Assembly: GCF_030232265.1 (NCBI RefSeq)
Contig: NZ_JASPJK010000003.1
Location: 155,473-219,472 of the forward strand
From: Corynebacterium sp. MSK041
Lineage (GTDB): Bacteria; Actinomycetota; Actinomycetes; Mycobacteriales; Mycobacteriaceae
Length of the DNA stretch: 64,000 nt
Reading direction: 5' to 3'
The position numbers and the translations under genes are program-made. How positions within the stretch are numbered: position 1 is the first letter of the stretch; every line of letters begins with the position of its first letter. The notes beneath the pieces were generated by a model. That model was not told the origin of the DNA. It did not search any database and worked only from the letters and a program-made list of their open reading frames with translations. This document shows, in pieces, positions 26,952 through 35,924 of this stretch.

Positions 26952-28894
26952 GCGAGCAGCTTAACGACGAGCAATTGGCCGAATACGAAGCCTCCATGTC
27001 CGGCGATGACTACTCGAGCAAGGCTCCCCGCAAAGCGAAGCAGTTCTGGCCGTCCGCGAAGCGACTCTTAGGCCTGCTGGCGCCCTATAAATTCGCGCTG
27101 ACCTTGGTGTTCCTCATGAACGCGGTATCGGTGCTGCTGGCTGTGTGGGCGCCGCGCGTGATGGGGCAGGCCATGGACGTGATCTTCTCCGGCGTGATGT
27201 CGCGCGAGCTTCCGGAGGGCATGACCCAGGAACAGGCCGTGGAAGGGATGCGCGCCGCGGGGCAGGACCGCTTCGCCGACATGGCCGCGGCGATGGAGCT
27301 GACCCCTGGGCGTGGCATTGACTTTGACAGGCTCGGCCAACTGATCACGCTGGTGCTCGCGCTGTATCTCGCGGCCTCGTTCCTCATGTGGGCGCAGGGT
27401 GCGATTCTGAACCGACTGACCATGCGCGCGGTGTACACCCTGCGCGAACGCGTGGAAGCGAAGATCAACCACTTGCCACTGCGCTACTTCGATTCGCGGC
27501 AGCGCGGCGATGTGATGAGCCGCACGACCAATGACGTGGACAACGTGCAGCAGGCCCTGCAACAGTCCCTGTCCTCGCTGTTCAACGCGCTGCTGACTAT
27601 CGTCGGCATCGTGGCGATGATGGTGGTCATCTCCTGGCAGCTCGCCCTCGTCGCGCTACTTGCCATCCCACTCACCGGCGCCGTGATGGGTCTGGTGGGC
27701 ACCCGCTCCCAGAAACAGTTTGTTACCCAGTGGAAGGCCACCGGCGACCTCAACGGCCACGTCGAAGAGGCCTTCTCCGGCCATGACGTGACCACCATTT
27801 TTGGGCGCTCTGACCAGATCCGCGCGCAGTTTCGCGAACGCAACGAAGAACTCGCCGCTGCCGCCCAAAAGGCCCAATTCCTGGCCAATGCCATGCACCC
27901 GATCATGCAGTTCATCGGGTCCCTGTCCTACGTCGCCGTGGCTGTCCTCGGTGGCCTCAAGGTCGCATCCGGCCAGCTCACGCTCGGTGACGCGACCGCC
28001 TTCATCCAATACTCGCGCCAGCTCAACCACCCCCTCGGTGAAGTCGCCGGCATGATGCAGATGCTCCAATCCGGTGTCGCTTCCGCGGAGCGTGTCTTCG
28101 AGCTTCTCGACGCTGACGAGGAACACCCCGACACCGTCGATGGTGGCACCGCAGTATCCGACGGCCTCGTCGAATTTGATCACGTGGACTTCTCCTACAA
28201 CCCCGACGAGCCACTCATTCAGGACCTAAACCTGCGCGTGGAACCGGGTCAGACCGCCGCGATCGTCGGGCCAACCGGCGCCGGCAAAACCACCCTGGTC
28301 AACCTGATCATGCGGTTCTACGACATCGACGCCGGCGTGATCCGCCTCGACGGTACCGACATCCGCGATATGTCCCGCGCCGCCCTCCGCTCACAGGTAG
28401 GCATGGTGCTGCAGGACGCTGTGCTGTTCAAGGGCACCATCATGGACAACATCCGCTACGGCCGCCTCGACGCCACCGATGAAGAAGTCATCGCCGCAGC
28501 CAAGGCCACCTACGTCGACCGCTTCGTGCGCACACTCCCCGATGGCTACGACACCGAAATCGACCAAGACGCCGGCTCCATCTCCACCGGCGAACGCCAA
28601 CTCATCACCATCGCGCGTGCCTTCCTGGCGCAACCCGCGCTGCTGATCCTCGACGAAGCCACCAGCTCCGTAGACACTCGCACCGAAGTCCTCGTCCAAA
28701 AGGCGATGAACGCGCTACGCAACAATCGCACCAGCTTCGTCATCGCGCACCGCCTATCCACGATCCGTGACGCCGACCTCATCATCGTCATGCAAAACGG
28801 AAAAATCGCCGAGCAAGGGACCCATGAGGAACTCCTTGCCCGGCGAGGAACGTACTTCGAGCTGAACCAATCCCAGTTCAGCGGCGAAGATTAG
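26948..28894 (+). CDS. ABC exporter half, catalytic ATPase site (subunit 2)
   Basis: 648 aa. A longer N-terminus and an insertion after the first helix (EGMTQEQAVEGMRAAGQDRF) precede six helices. The ATPase domain has Walker A GPTGAGKTT (about 440-448), Walker B LLILDEATSS with the catalytic Glu, and switch His in IAHRLST. Its signature is altered to STGERQ instead of SGGQ. Together with subunit 1 this gives one complete ATP site (Glu and His from this subunit, SGGQ from the other) and one degenerate site. The stop overlaps that of the convergent membrane gene (TTAG). Confidence 0.92.
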   Translation: MSEQLNDEQLAEYEASMSGDDYSSKAPRKAKQFWPSAKRLLGLLAPYKFALTLVFLMNAVSVLLAVWAPRVMGQAMDVIFSGVMSRELPEGMTQEQAVEGMRAAGQDRFADMAAAMELTPGRGIDFDRLGQLITLVLALYLAASFLMWAQGAILNRLTMRAVYTLRERVEAKINHLPLRYFDSRQRGDVMSRTTNDVDNVQQALQQSLSSLFNALLTIVGIVAMMVVISWQLALVALLAIPLTGAVMGLVGTRSQKQFVTQWKATGDLNGHVEEAFSGHDVTTIFGRSDQIRAQFRERNEELAAAAQKAQFLANAMHPIMQFIGSLSYVAVAVLGGLKVASGQLTLGDATAFIQYSRQLNHPLGEVAGMMQMLQSGVASAERVFELLDADEEHPDTVDGGTAVSDGLVEFDHVDFSYNPDEPLIQDLNLRVEPGQTAAIVGPTGAGKTTLVNLIMRFYDIDAGVIRLDGTDIRDMSRAALRSQVGMVLQDAVLFKGTIMDNIRYGRLDATDEEVIAAAKATYVDRFVRTLPDGYDTEIDQDAGSISTGERQLITIARAFLAQPALLILDEATSSVDTRTEVLVQKAMNALRNNRTSFVIAHRLSTIRDADLIIVMQNGKIAEQGTHEELLARRGTYFELNQSQFSGED

Positions 28895-29979
28895 TACATG
28901 CTCATGTAGCCGTCCTGCTGGGTCGGCTGCTCATGACGAGTGCTGATCCAGCGGTACACGAACACCGACACCAGTGCGGTCACCGGCGACATGATGAGGC
29001 TGGACAAACCCTGGGTGATCGAGCTTGCAACAAACGAGATCAACCCGACCAGAGCCAGTGCACCAAACACGCGCCAGTACTGCGGCTTAATGTCGTTGAT
29101 CGCAGCGGAGAAAGCACCCGTGACAGACGTACGACCATCAATCGCGTACAGCGGGATCACCGCGGTGAACGGGTACAGGAAGATGAGACCGATACCCACA
29201 ACCAGCACCAGGAACACACCGAGTGGCGGGGACACCAATGCGAGGACCAGCATCGGAATGATCATTGCCACGAAGGAAACGACACTGAAGGCCAAGCCCA
29301 CCAGGATGTACACCAGGAAACCTGCAGCCCACGGCACATCCTTGAATGCCTTGTCCCACGCAGGTGCCTCACCCGCAGTGTCACGCAGCGCCACCTTGGC
29401 CATCACAATCTGGAAAGCCATAGTCACAAGGGCCGCGATGACCACGAACAGACCAATCGAAACGAAAGTGCCTGCACCCGGAACAAAGTTCTCGGGGTCC
29501 TGCATGGCGGCGGCCACCAATGGGCCAGCCACGAGAACGCTGCCGAGCAGGGCCGCCACCATCGGGATCACTGCCAAGCCCAGGTACACGTGCCACTGAC
29601 TGGTGAACACACGCTTGAAGCCGAAGGACAGCGCTTCCATGACCGGCAGCGGACCAGCATTGGTCACCAGCGGCTGGCCGGACTGCGAAGCAGCATTCGG
29701 GTTCACGTAGCCGGAACCGTAGGAGTCCTGCGAAGCGTACGAGTTGTAGGACTCGTAGCCCTGGTTCTGGCCTTGGCCGTAGCCCTGCTCTTGGCCGTAG
29801 TTCTGGCCATAGCCCTGGTCCTGACCGTAGCCGGACTGCTCAGAGTGACCGTACTGGCCACTTTCCCCTTCATTGCCGTACTGGGGGAACTGCTGGTTTC
29901 CGTAGTTACCACCGTACGGGTTCTCGCCCGTGCCCCCGGTGCTGTTGTAGCCATTTTGTGGATCATTCGGATTAGTCAT
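28891..29979 (-). CDS. Membrane protein with Tyr/Gly/Gln-rich low-complexity N-terminus
   Basis: 362 aa from ATG 29977-29979. Residues 1-105 are a disordered tract with repeated YGQ/GYGQ units (GYGQDQGYGQNYGQEQGYG). Five to six membrane helices follow (about 140-345), with a short cytosolic end EQPTQQDGYMSMY. Such N-terminal low-complexity regions are common in corynebacterial envelope proteins. Function not recognised. Convergent with the ABC exporter, monocistronic. Confidence 0.8.
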   Translation of the reverse strand: MTNPNDPQNGYNSTGGTGENPYGGNYGNQQFPQYGNEGESGQYGHSEQSGYGQDQGYGQNYGQEQGYGQGQNQGYESYNSYASQDSYGSGYVNPNAASQSGQPLVTNAGPLPVMEALSFGFKRVFTSQWHVYLGLAVIPMVAALLGSVLVAGPLVAAAMQDPENFVPGAGTFVSIGLFVVIAALVTMAFQIVMAKVALRDTAGEAPAWDKAFKDVPWAAGFLVYILVGLAFSVVSFVAMIIPMLVLALVSPPLGVFLVLVVGIGLIFLYPFTAVIPLYAIDGRTSVTGAFSAAINDIKPQYWRVFGALALVGLISFVASSITQGLSSLIMSPVTALVSVFVYRWISTRHEQPTQQDGYMSMY

Positions 29980-30115
29980 ACCCACTACAGTATCGAACAT
30001 TCGGACATATGCGTGGAAAAAGTTTCACTCACACCATGCCTAGATAGTTCCCGTTCCCTTCCCTCGACCGTGCCCCACTAGGCCAGAGCAGGGGTTTCTC
30101 ACTATTATGTGAGTT

Positions 30116-30754
30116 GTGAATTATCAGCCAGAAAACACGCCAGCATCGAAACTTCAGCTGCGTTTATCGGACACCGACCGTGCAGACGCGTTCTCTCGTC
30201 TCACATTCGCCTATGGCGAGGGCCGGCTAGATCTGGCCGAGTACGACCGGCGTTGCGATGCCGTTGCGGAGGCCACCATCCACGGGGATCTCATCCCGCT
30301 CTTCCGGGACCTCCCAAGCAAGAACACCTCCGCACCGGCAGTCCAGTCGAAGGAAGTCCAGGTGTACACGCGCGGCGAAATCGAACAGTCGCGGGCAAGC
30401 GGGCAACGCACCCGTTTGGGTATTTTCAGCCTCGGGTCGATTGGCACCATCGCGCTCACATCGGTGGCAGGTCAAGCTGGTTTTCCGGGGATTGGTGCAC
30501 TCATCTTCCTCATCATTCCCACTCTGTTCATCCTGCTCTACGTGATGAAGGTCGGGCCGGACAGCTGGTACACACCCAGCCCACGGCAGCTTGAGCGCGA
30601 ACGACTCCGCGAAATTCAGGCTGAACGACGTGTAGAAGAGGAACGCAGAAAAGCCTTACGTTCCGCAAAACTCGACGAAATATCAGGGTCCGCGATGGAC
30701 CTCGCACAAAGGACCCTTGAGAGATACAAAATGACCCGCAAGTCAGATGAGTAG
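30116..30754 (+). CDS. DUF1707 domain membrane protein
   Basis: 212 aa. The N-terminal DUF1707 domain (LRLSDTDRADAFSRLTFAYGEGRLDLAEYDRR, in which the LxYDxR-like end is diagnostic) is followed by two membrane helices (about 100-145) and a basic, Arg/Glu-rich helical C-terminus. TATTAT (30103-30108) ends seven bases before the GTG, consistent with a leaderless transcript. Role unknown; its 3' end overlaps alaT by 8 bp. Confidence 0.85.
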   Translation: MNYQPENTPASKLQLRLSDTDRADAFSRLTFAYGEGRLDLAEYDRRCDAVAEATIHGDLIPLFRDLPSKNTSAPAVQSKEVQVYTRGEIEQSRASGQRTRLGIFSLGSIGTIALTSVAGQAGFPGIGALIFLIIPTLFILLYVMKVGPDSWYTPSPRQLERERLREIQAERRVEEERRKALRSAKLDEISGSAMDLAQRTLERYKMTRKSDE

Positions 30755-32030
30755 GATGGCCCCCATGACCGACCAACCCGAGACGAAATCTTCCCCCCGT
30801 ATTAAGAAGCACCGCCACTTTGATCAGGCGGACAAGCTGAAAGGCGTAGCGTATGACCTCCGCGGTCCCGTTGCGGCGACGGCGGAGGAGATGGAGCGCG
30901 ATGGGCACTCCATCCTCAAGCTGAACACCGGCAACCCGGCTATTTTCGGTTTCGACGCACCCGATGTGATCATGCGCGACATGATTGCCGCGCTGCCAAC
31001 GTCGCAGGGCTACACCACTTCGAAGGGCATCATCCCGGCTCGCCGCGCTGTGGTGACGCGCTACGAGGAGATCGAGGGCTTCCCGGATTTTGATATCGAC
31101 GATGTCTACCTCGGCAACGGAGTCTCCGAACTCATCTCCATGACCACCCAGGCGCTGCTGAACAACGGCGACGAGGTGCTCATCCCCTCCCCCGATTATC
31201 CGCTGTGGACCGCTGCGACCTCTCTCGCCGGCGGCAAACCTGTCCACTACGTCTGCGACGAGGAGGACAATTGGAACCCGTCTCTCGAGGACATCCGCTC
31301 CAAAGTCACCCCGCGCACCAAAGCCATCGTGGTGATCAACCCGAATAACCCAACAGGCGCGGTCTACTCCAAGGAAATCCTCGAAGGCATCGCCGACATC
31401 GCGCGCGAGTATGAGCTCATGGTGCTTTCCGACGAGATCTACGATCGCGTGCTTTACGACGACGCCGTCCACCACTCCATGGCCACCATCGCCCCCGACC
31501 TGGTCACCTGCACCTTCAACGGCCTCTCTAAGGCCTACCGCGTGTGCGGTTACCGCGCTGGATGGATGGTCATCACCGGCCCACGACGCCGCGCTACCGG
31601 ATTCATTGAAGGCCTGGATTTGCTCGCCGGAACCCGCCTTTGTGCGAACGTCCCTGGCCAACACGCCATCCAGGTGGCTCTTGGCGGACGCCAGTCCATC
31701 TACGCCCTCACCGGTGAAGGTGGCCGTTTGAAGGAGCAGCGCGACATCACGGTGAAGAAGCTGCGCGAGATCCCCGGCGTCTCCGTTGTTGAGCCAAAGG
31801 GCGCCATGTATGCCTTCCCGAAGATCGATGTGGACATGTACCAGATCCACGACGATGAGCGCTTCATGCTCGACCTTCTCAAGAGCGAGAAAATCCTCAT
31901 GGTTGGCGGCTCCGGCTTCAACTATCCGAAGCCAGATCACTTCCGCGTGGTCACTCTGCCGTGGGCATCCCAGCTGGAGAACGCGATCGAGCGCTTGGGC
32001 AACTTCCTCTCGGACTACCACCAGCACTAA
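30747..32030 (+). CDS. alaT: Alanine aminotransferase AlaT (class I/II, PLP)
   Basis: 427 aa. It closely follows the corynebacterial AlaT pattern: ILKLNTGNPAIFGFDAPDVI, GYTTSKGIIPARRAVVTRYE, IVVINPNNPTGAVYSKEIL and the PLP-lysine segment FNGLSKAYRVCGYRAGWMV. It transfers amino groups between alanine/glutamate and pyruvate/2-oxoglutarate and supplies alanine, valine-pathway nitrogen and peptidoglycan precursors. The start at 30747 lies inside the DUF1707 gene; an in-frame ATG at 30765 is an alternative. Confidence 0.92.
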   Translation: MSRMAPMTDQPETKSSPRIKKHRHFDQADKLKGVAYDLRGPVAATAEEMERDGHSILKLNTGNPAIFGFDAPDVIMRDMIAALPTSQGYTTSKGIIPARRAVVTRYEEIEGFPDFDIDDVYLGNGVSELISMTTQALLNNGDEVLIPSPDYPLWTAATSLAGGKPVHYVCDEEDNWNPSLEDIRSKVTPRTKAIVVINPNNPTGAVYSKEILEGIADIAREYELMVLSDEIYDRVLYDDAVHHSMATIAPDLVTCTFNGLSKAYRVCGYRAGWMVITGPRRRATGFIEGLDLLAGTRLCANVPGQHAIQVALGGRQSIYALTGEGGRLKEQRDITVKKLREIPGVSVVEPKGAMYAFPKIDVDMYQIHDDERFMLDLLKSEKILMVGGSGFNYPKPDHFRVVTLPWASQLENAIERLGNFLSDYHQH

Positions 32031-32058
32031 TCCCCAGCGCCATATAGGGCATTGTGAG

Positions 32059-32201
32059 GTGCGGACAAATCTGTCCGCACGTCTTCAGCGATAGCCCTTG
32101 CGCTGGGAAGATAGTCCTTTTACATGTGGACGCACTGTGCGTCCACACTTGATACCTGCTCTGACCTGCAGCGCAGGTACCAAAGGGACAGATTTGTCCG
32201 C
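32059..32201. repeat. Cluster of perfect hairpins and a long-range inverted repeat
   Basis: In the 343-bp gap after alaT (32031-32373, no gene seen): GTGCGGACA/TGTCCGCAC with loop AATC (32059-32080); TGTGGACGCAC/GTGCGTCCACA around one base (32125-32147); ACCTGC/GCAGGT (32164-32178); GGACA/TGTCC (32186-32199). In addition GCGGACAAATCTGTCC (32061-32076) is the exact complement of 32186-32201, so the whole segment can fold as one large cruciform. No U-tract follows any hairpin, so these are not simple terminators. Confidence 0.72.
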
Positions 32202-32262
32202 ATGCCCCGCCGACATACCTCCCGCCCCCTTGTCGGGGCTTCCCTTGTAAGAGCTTCCTCGC

Positions 32263-32367
32263 AAGGGCTTGCTCAAAAGGGCTTGCTCAAAAGGACTTTC
32301 CGTAAGAGCTCGCTCTTCAGGGCCGAAACATTAGCTGTTCAAGGGAGCGACATTCTTCAAGGGAGCG
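32263..32367 (+). repeat. Short tandem repeats before the UDP-glucose dehydrogenase stop
   Basis: AAGGGCTTGCTCAA is repeated at 32263 and 32277 (period 14) with a partial third copy at 32291. TTCAAGGGAGCG is repeated at 32338 and 32356. These adjoin the hairpin cluster and contain no open reading frame that I trust. Confidence 0.6.
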
Positions 32368-32373
32368 GTGTGG

Positions 32374-33714
32374 CTAGAGGGAACGGCCGAGGGCGTGGAG
32401 GTTCCAGCCGGCGGTGCGCCAGGTGGGGACGGGGAGGACGTTGCGGGCGTCGATAAGCGTCTTGGTTGCTACGAGCTGACCTGCATGTTCTGGATCGAGG
32501 TTCTTGAACTCGTCCCACTCGGTAGCGAGAATGACGAGTTCAGCGTCCGTGAGCGCATCATCAAGCGAGTCGGCGTAATCCAGCGTTGGGAAGACCTTGC
32601 GGGCGTTGTCCATCGCCTCCGGGTCGTAGACGCGCACGGACGCGCCGGCGAGATTGAGCTGACCGGCGACAGCGAGCGCGGGCGAATCACGCACATCATC
32701 CGAGTTCGGCTTAAACGCGGCACCAAGAACCGTGATGCGACGGCCGATGAGGGATCCGAGGATCTCGCGCGACAGATCAACGACGCGCTCACGGCGGCGC
32801 ATGTTGATCGCGTCGACCTCACGGAGGAAAGTCAGAGCTTGGTCAGCACCGAGTTCGCCAGCGCGGGCCATGAACGCACGGATGTCCTTGGGCAAGCAGC
32901 CGCCACCGAAGCCGAGGCCAGCGCCGAGGAACTTGCGGCCGATGCGTTCATCGTGGCCGATGGCATCAGCAAGCTGGGTGACGTCCGCTCCGACGATTTC
33001 GCAGACCTCTGAGACCGCATTGATGAAGGAAATCTTCGTGGCCAGGAAGGCGTTGGCGGAGACTTTGACCAGTTCAGCGGTCTGCAAATCCGTCACGATG
33101 AACGGTGCCCCATCCGCCAGCGGGGTTGCGTATACTTCGCGGGCGATTTCTTCGGCGCGGCTTTCAGCGGGTTTCTCGGTGTCGCTTGTGCTGCGGACGC
33201 CGAGGACGATGCGGTCCGGCGTGATCGTGTCATTGACCGCGTAGCCCTCGCGGAGGAACTCGGGGTTCCAGGCGATCTCGATGGTGGCGGGGGCATTAAT
33301 AAGCTTATTAGCCCGCTCTTGGAGGGCTTGAGCTGTGCCAACGGGCACCGTCGACTTGCCAAAGATCACGTGCTCTCCCTGCAAATGCGGCACGAGGCTA
33401 TCCACTGCCGCCTCAACATAGGAGGTATCCGCCGCGTAACTTCCGCGCAGCTGCGGGGTGCCCACGCCGATGAAGTGCACGTTGGCGAACTCAGCGGCCT
33501 CTTTGTAATCCGTGGTGAAACGCAGTCGACCATTCGCGAGGTTCCGCTCCAGCACTTCCGGCAAACCAGGCTCGAAGAAGGGCACCTTCCCCGCCTTCAA
33601 AGTGTCGATTTTTGCCTGGTCAACGTCGATTCCCAGTACCTCGTGGCCGAGTTCCGCCATGCAAGCGGCGTGCGTCGCGCCGAGGTAACCGGTGCCAATC
33701 ACAGTCATGCGCAT
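32374..33714 (-). CDS. ugd: UDP-glucose 6-dehydrogenase
   Basis: 446 aa. NAD-binding Rossmann motif VIGTGYLG at the N-terminus; catalytic Cys in GLGFGGGCLPKDIRAF (about 262-277), the UDP-glucose/GDP-mannose dehydrogenase signature. The C-terminal domain has LGAAFKPNSDDVRDSP. It oxidises UDP-glucose to UDP-glucuronate in two steps. The ATG at 33712-33714 lies seven bases after a CATAAT box (33722-33727), suggesting a leaderless transcript; an ATG at 33723 falls inside that box. Confidence 0.93.
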   Translation of the reverse strand: MRMTVIGTGYLGATHAACMAELGHEVLGIDVDQAKIDTLKAGKVPFFEPGLPEVLERNLANGRLRFTTDYKEAAEFANVHFIGVGTPQLRGSYAADTSYVEAAVDSLVPHLQGEHVIFGKSTVPVGTAQALQERANKLINAPATIEIAWNPEFLREGYAVNDTITPDRIVLGVRSTSDTEKPAESRAEEIAREVYATPLADGAPFIVTDLQTAELVKVSANAFLATKISFINAVSEVCEIVGADVTQLADAIGHDERIGRKFLGAGLGFGGGCLPKDIRAFMARAGELGADQALTFLREVDAINMRRRERVVDLSREILGSLIGRRITVLGAAFKPNSDDVRDSPALAVAGQLNLAGASVRVYDPEAMDNARKVFPTLDYADSLDDALTDAELVILATEWDEFKNLDPEHAGQLVATKTLIDARNVLPVPTWRTAGWNLHALGRSL

Positions 33715-33889
33715 ACCGGCCATTATGACCCGTGCGGGGAGGTTACGCAGGGTGAGTGCGAGAAGGCGTTCGAGAAATCTGACGCTTTGGTGCAGGAGTC
33801 GGTATTAAAGGCGCAGGTGGCAGACAACCGCTTGGAAGAAATCTCGACTGTGAGGGAACCGAACGAGAGTTTCAGCAGTCTAAGTCAAT

Positions 33890-34918
33890 ATGAACAAACT
33901 TATTTTTCCGAAAGTCCACGACTTCATGGACATCACTTACCTAGTACAGGGCCATCTCCACCCTGCGGACGTGCCTGGCTCGGGCCAACACGCATCAGCA
34001 AAGTACCTGGCCTCAGGGTTTGCGCCCCGCCCTCCTGAGATCACCCGATTAGAAGCTCAAGCCCACCCACGCGGCCGGGGTTTCGAGGTGCCTGCAAACC
34101 TTCGTGCCATCGCCCAATCACTGGAGCATCCACACTGTGCAATTGCGGGGACTAGCGCGCTAGCGCTCTATGGCGTGCCTTACCTAGTGAATTCATGTGA
34201 CACCACGCTCAACTCACCCACCTACAAGCGAGAAGACACCGGTGTCATAGTGAGGCGCCGAGAGACTCGCACCCCTTGGAACGTCACTTGGCGTGGCATT
34301 GACCTGCCTGTCAGTGAGCCACATGAAGCCGTGACGGAAGCGTTGCAAGACATACGTGCGGGATTTCACATGTGGCCCAAGCCTCGCTGGATCACCGACG
34401 GTCCCACCTACTGGGCCGTCATGCTCATTGACGCTGCTTGCCACCGTCTCTCCCTCTCCCCAGCGCTGCTGCTCAAGGCGTCACACTACCGGGTGAATAA
34501 ACGATGGATGACCCAAGCAATGCGTCTGTCCAGCCCACTCGCAGAGTCTCCGAAGGAGACCGAAATGCGTCTCATGTGCATGGCGGTTCTGGGCCACATT
34601 CCATTAGCTTTCCGGCCGCAGTGGGATTACATCGTGGATGCACTCACACCATTGAAACTCCAGCTTGTAGAGCAAATGCCGGTCACGTTGGACAACCAAC
34701 TTGTCACCGTGCTTGACCTGGCTATCCCAGAGCTAAGAATTGCTCTGATGTATGACGGGGAACACCATCTCGCTAGAAGTCAGCGCGATAAAGACTTTGA
34801 CATCAACCTTGAATGCCAACTGCAGGGCTGGACTGTTCTGAGATTCTCCGCAGGGACGCTGCGGAAGCTGCCCTGGATCCTATTCAGGGCAGTGCAAGCC
34901 GCAGGAAAAGTGGGATGA
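33890..34918 (+). CDS. DUF559/Vsr-like domain protein, possible AbiEi-type antitoxin relative
   Basis: 342 aa, soluble. The middle (AIAGTSALALYGVPYL) resembles the helix-turn region seen in AbiEi-like proteins. The C-terminal 80 residues (ELRIALMYDGEHHLARSQRDKDFDINLECQLQGWTVLRFSAG) follow the restriction-endonuclease-like DUF559/Vsr pattern (D-G-x-H and R-D-x-x-D). Many such actinobacterial proteins are of unknown role. The gene is bracketed by copies of the palindrome GAGAAATCTC (33771, 33837; 34930, 34994). Nuclease activity is inference. Confidence 0.7.
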   Translation: MNKLIFPKVHDFMDITYLVQGHLHPADVPGSGQHASAKYLASGFAPRPPEITRLEAQAHPRGRGFEVPANLRAIAQSLEHPHCAIAGTSALALYGVPYLVNSCDTTLNSPTYKREDTGVIVRRRETRTPWNVTWRGIDLPVSEPHEAVTEALQDIRAGFHMWPKPRWITDGPTYWAVMLIDAACHRLSLSPALLLKASHYRVNKRWMTQAMRLSSPLAESPKETEMRLMCMAVLGHIPLAFRPQWDYIVDALTPLKLQLVEQMPVTLDNQLVTVLDLAIPELRIALMYDGEHHLARSQRDKDFDINLECQLQGWTVLRFSAGTLRKLPWILFRAVQAAGKVG

Positions 34919-35003
34919 AATGGCGGATTCGAGAAATCTCACACAATCTCCGTTTGCAGAACCTAAACGGGCAGGTCGCGGAAAAGGGGATGTGAGAAAT
35001 CTC

Positions 35004-35056
35004 GGATGGGGCCCTAACGGATGGGCCCTAACGGATGGGCCCTAACGGATGGGCCA
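35004..35056 (+). repeat. 14-bp tandem repeat
   Basis: Three consecutive copies of a 14-base unit (GGGCCCTAACGGAT) with partial flanking copies, in the 151-bp gap between the DUF559-like gene and dcd. Too short and spacer-free to be a CRISPR. Likely slippage-generated. Confidence 0.7.
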
Positions 35057-35069
35057 GTCCGCTTTGGCC

Positions 35070-35633
35070 CTAGCGGAAGTTCAGGTACGCCTTCGACGGG
35101 GTCGGGCCACGCTGACCTTGGTACTTGGAGCCGAGCTTGCTGGAGCCGTACGGGGTTTGGGCTGGGGAGCTCATCTTGAACAGGGCGAGCTGGCCGACCT
35201 TCATCCCGGGCCAGAGGGTGATGGGCAGGTTGGCCACGTTGGAAAGTTCCAGGGTAATGTGGCCGGAGAAGCCCGGGTCGATGAATCCGGCGGTGGAGTG
35301 GGTCAGCAGGCCCAGGCGGCCGAGGGAGGATTTGCCTTCGAGGCGGCCGGCGAGGTCGTCGGGAAGCGTGAAGTGCTCTAGTGTTGCGGCGAGCACAAAT
35401 TCGCCGGGGTGCAGCACAAACGGCTCACCTTCGGGGACGGCGACCTCGGTGGTGAGGTCCGGCATTTCTTCTTTGGGGTCGATGTGCGTGTATTTGGAGT
35501 TGTTGAACACGCGGAAGAGGTTGTCAATCCGCACGTCGATGCTCGATGGCTGAATCAGATCCGGGTCGAACGGGTCGATCTGAAGGCGGCCGGACTCGAT
35601 GGCGGAGGAAATGTCACGATCTGAAAGAAGCAC
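35070..35633 (-). CDS. dcd: dCTP deaminase (dUMP-forming type likely)
   Basis: 187 aa, the usual length. [18 protein letters not shown] at the N-terminus, [17 protein letters not shown], and the active-site block [37 protein letters not shown] with the catalytic Glu. The actinobacterial enzymes often convert dCTP directly to dUMP (bifunctional Dcd/Dut). It supplies dUMP for thymidylate synthesis. Divergent from tRNA-Gly. Confidence 0.95.
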   Translation of the reverse strand: MLLSDRDISSAIESGRLQIDPFDPDLIQPSSIDVRIDNLFRVFNNSKYTHIDPKEEMPDLTTEVAVPEGEPFVLHPGEFVLAATLEHFTLPDDLAGRLEGKSSLGRLGLLTHSTAGFIDPGFSGHITLELSNVANLPITLWPGMKVGQLALFKMSSPAQTPYGSSKLGSKYQGQRGPTPSKAYLNFR

Positions 35634-35714
35634 ATGCCAATCTTAACCCCGCGCATTTGGGGGCATGAGGGGTGGCGGTGTTACGATGTTCCCCGCTGCA
35701 TTCATTGTGGCTGC

Positions 35715-35788
35715 GCCGGCGTAGTTTAGTGGTAGAACATCAGCTTCCCAAGCTGAGAGTGCGAGTTCGATTCTCGTCGCCGGCTCCA
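35715..35788 (+). tRNA. tRNA-Gly (anticodon CCC)
   Basis: 74 nt cloverleaf: acceptor GCCGGCG (35715-35721) pairs with CGCCGGC (35778-35784), discriminator T, encoded CCA. The anticodon stem TCAGC/GCTGA carries loop TTCCCAA, giving CCC. T-arm CGAG-TTCGATT-CTCG. Confidence 0.93.
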
Positions 35789-35924
35789 AGTGGGGGTGTT
35801 CCAGGGGGCTGGTCGAGAAATCTCGCGACCAACAAAATTCGACCTGGGGATTTACCGCACAAGGGCAGCGTCCCGGTCAGATTTCTCGGACTCACCCGAG
35901 GCTCAACCTGCTAGCGTGGCGCGT

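Larger units (their letters stand above)
33771..35889. repeat. Dispersed intergenic palindrome GAGAAATCTC
   Basis: Copies or one-mismatch copies at 33771, 33837, 34930, 34994, 35815 and 35879, with a further one at 8323. They lie on both sides of the DUF559-like gene and between tRNA-Gly and the lipase start. The copy at 35815 is extended to GGTCGAGAAATCTCGCGACC. Confidence 0.65.

Noticed and set aside
30528..32027. 499-codon minus-strand frame antisense to alaT
   Set aside because: Shadow frame; alaT on the plus strand is unambiguous.
32059..32147. Perfect hairpins after alaT as intrinsic terminators
   Set aside because: No T-run follows either stem on either strand; treated as a structural repeat instead.
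35004..35056. CRISPR-like array
   Set aside because: Units are 14 bp and contiguous, with no spacers and no cas genes.
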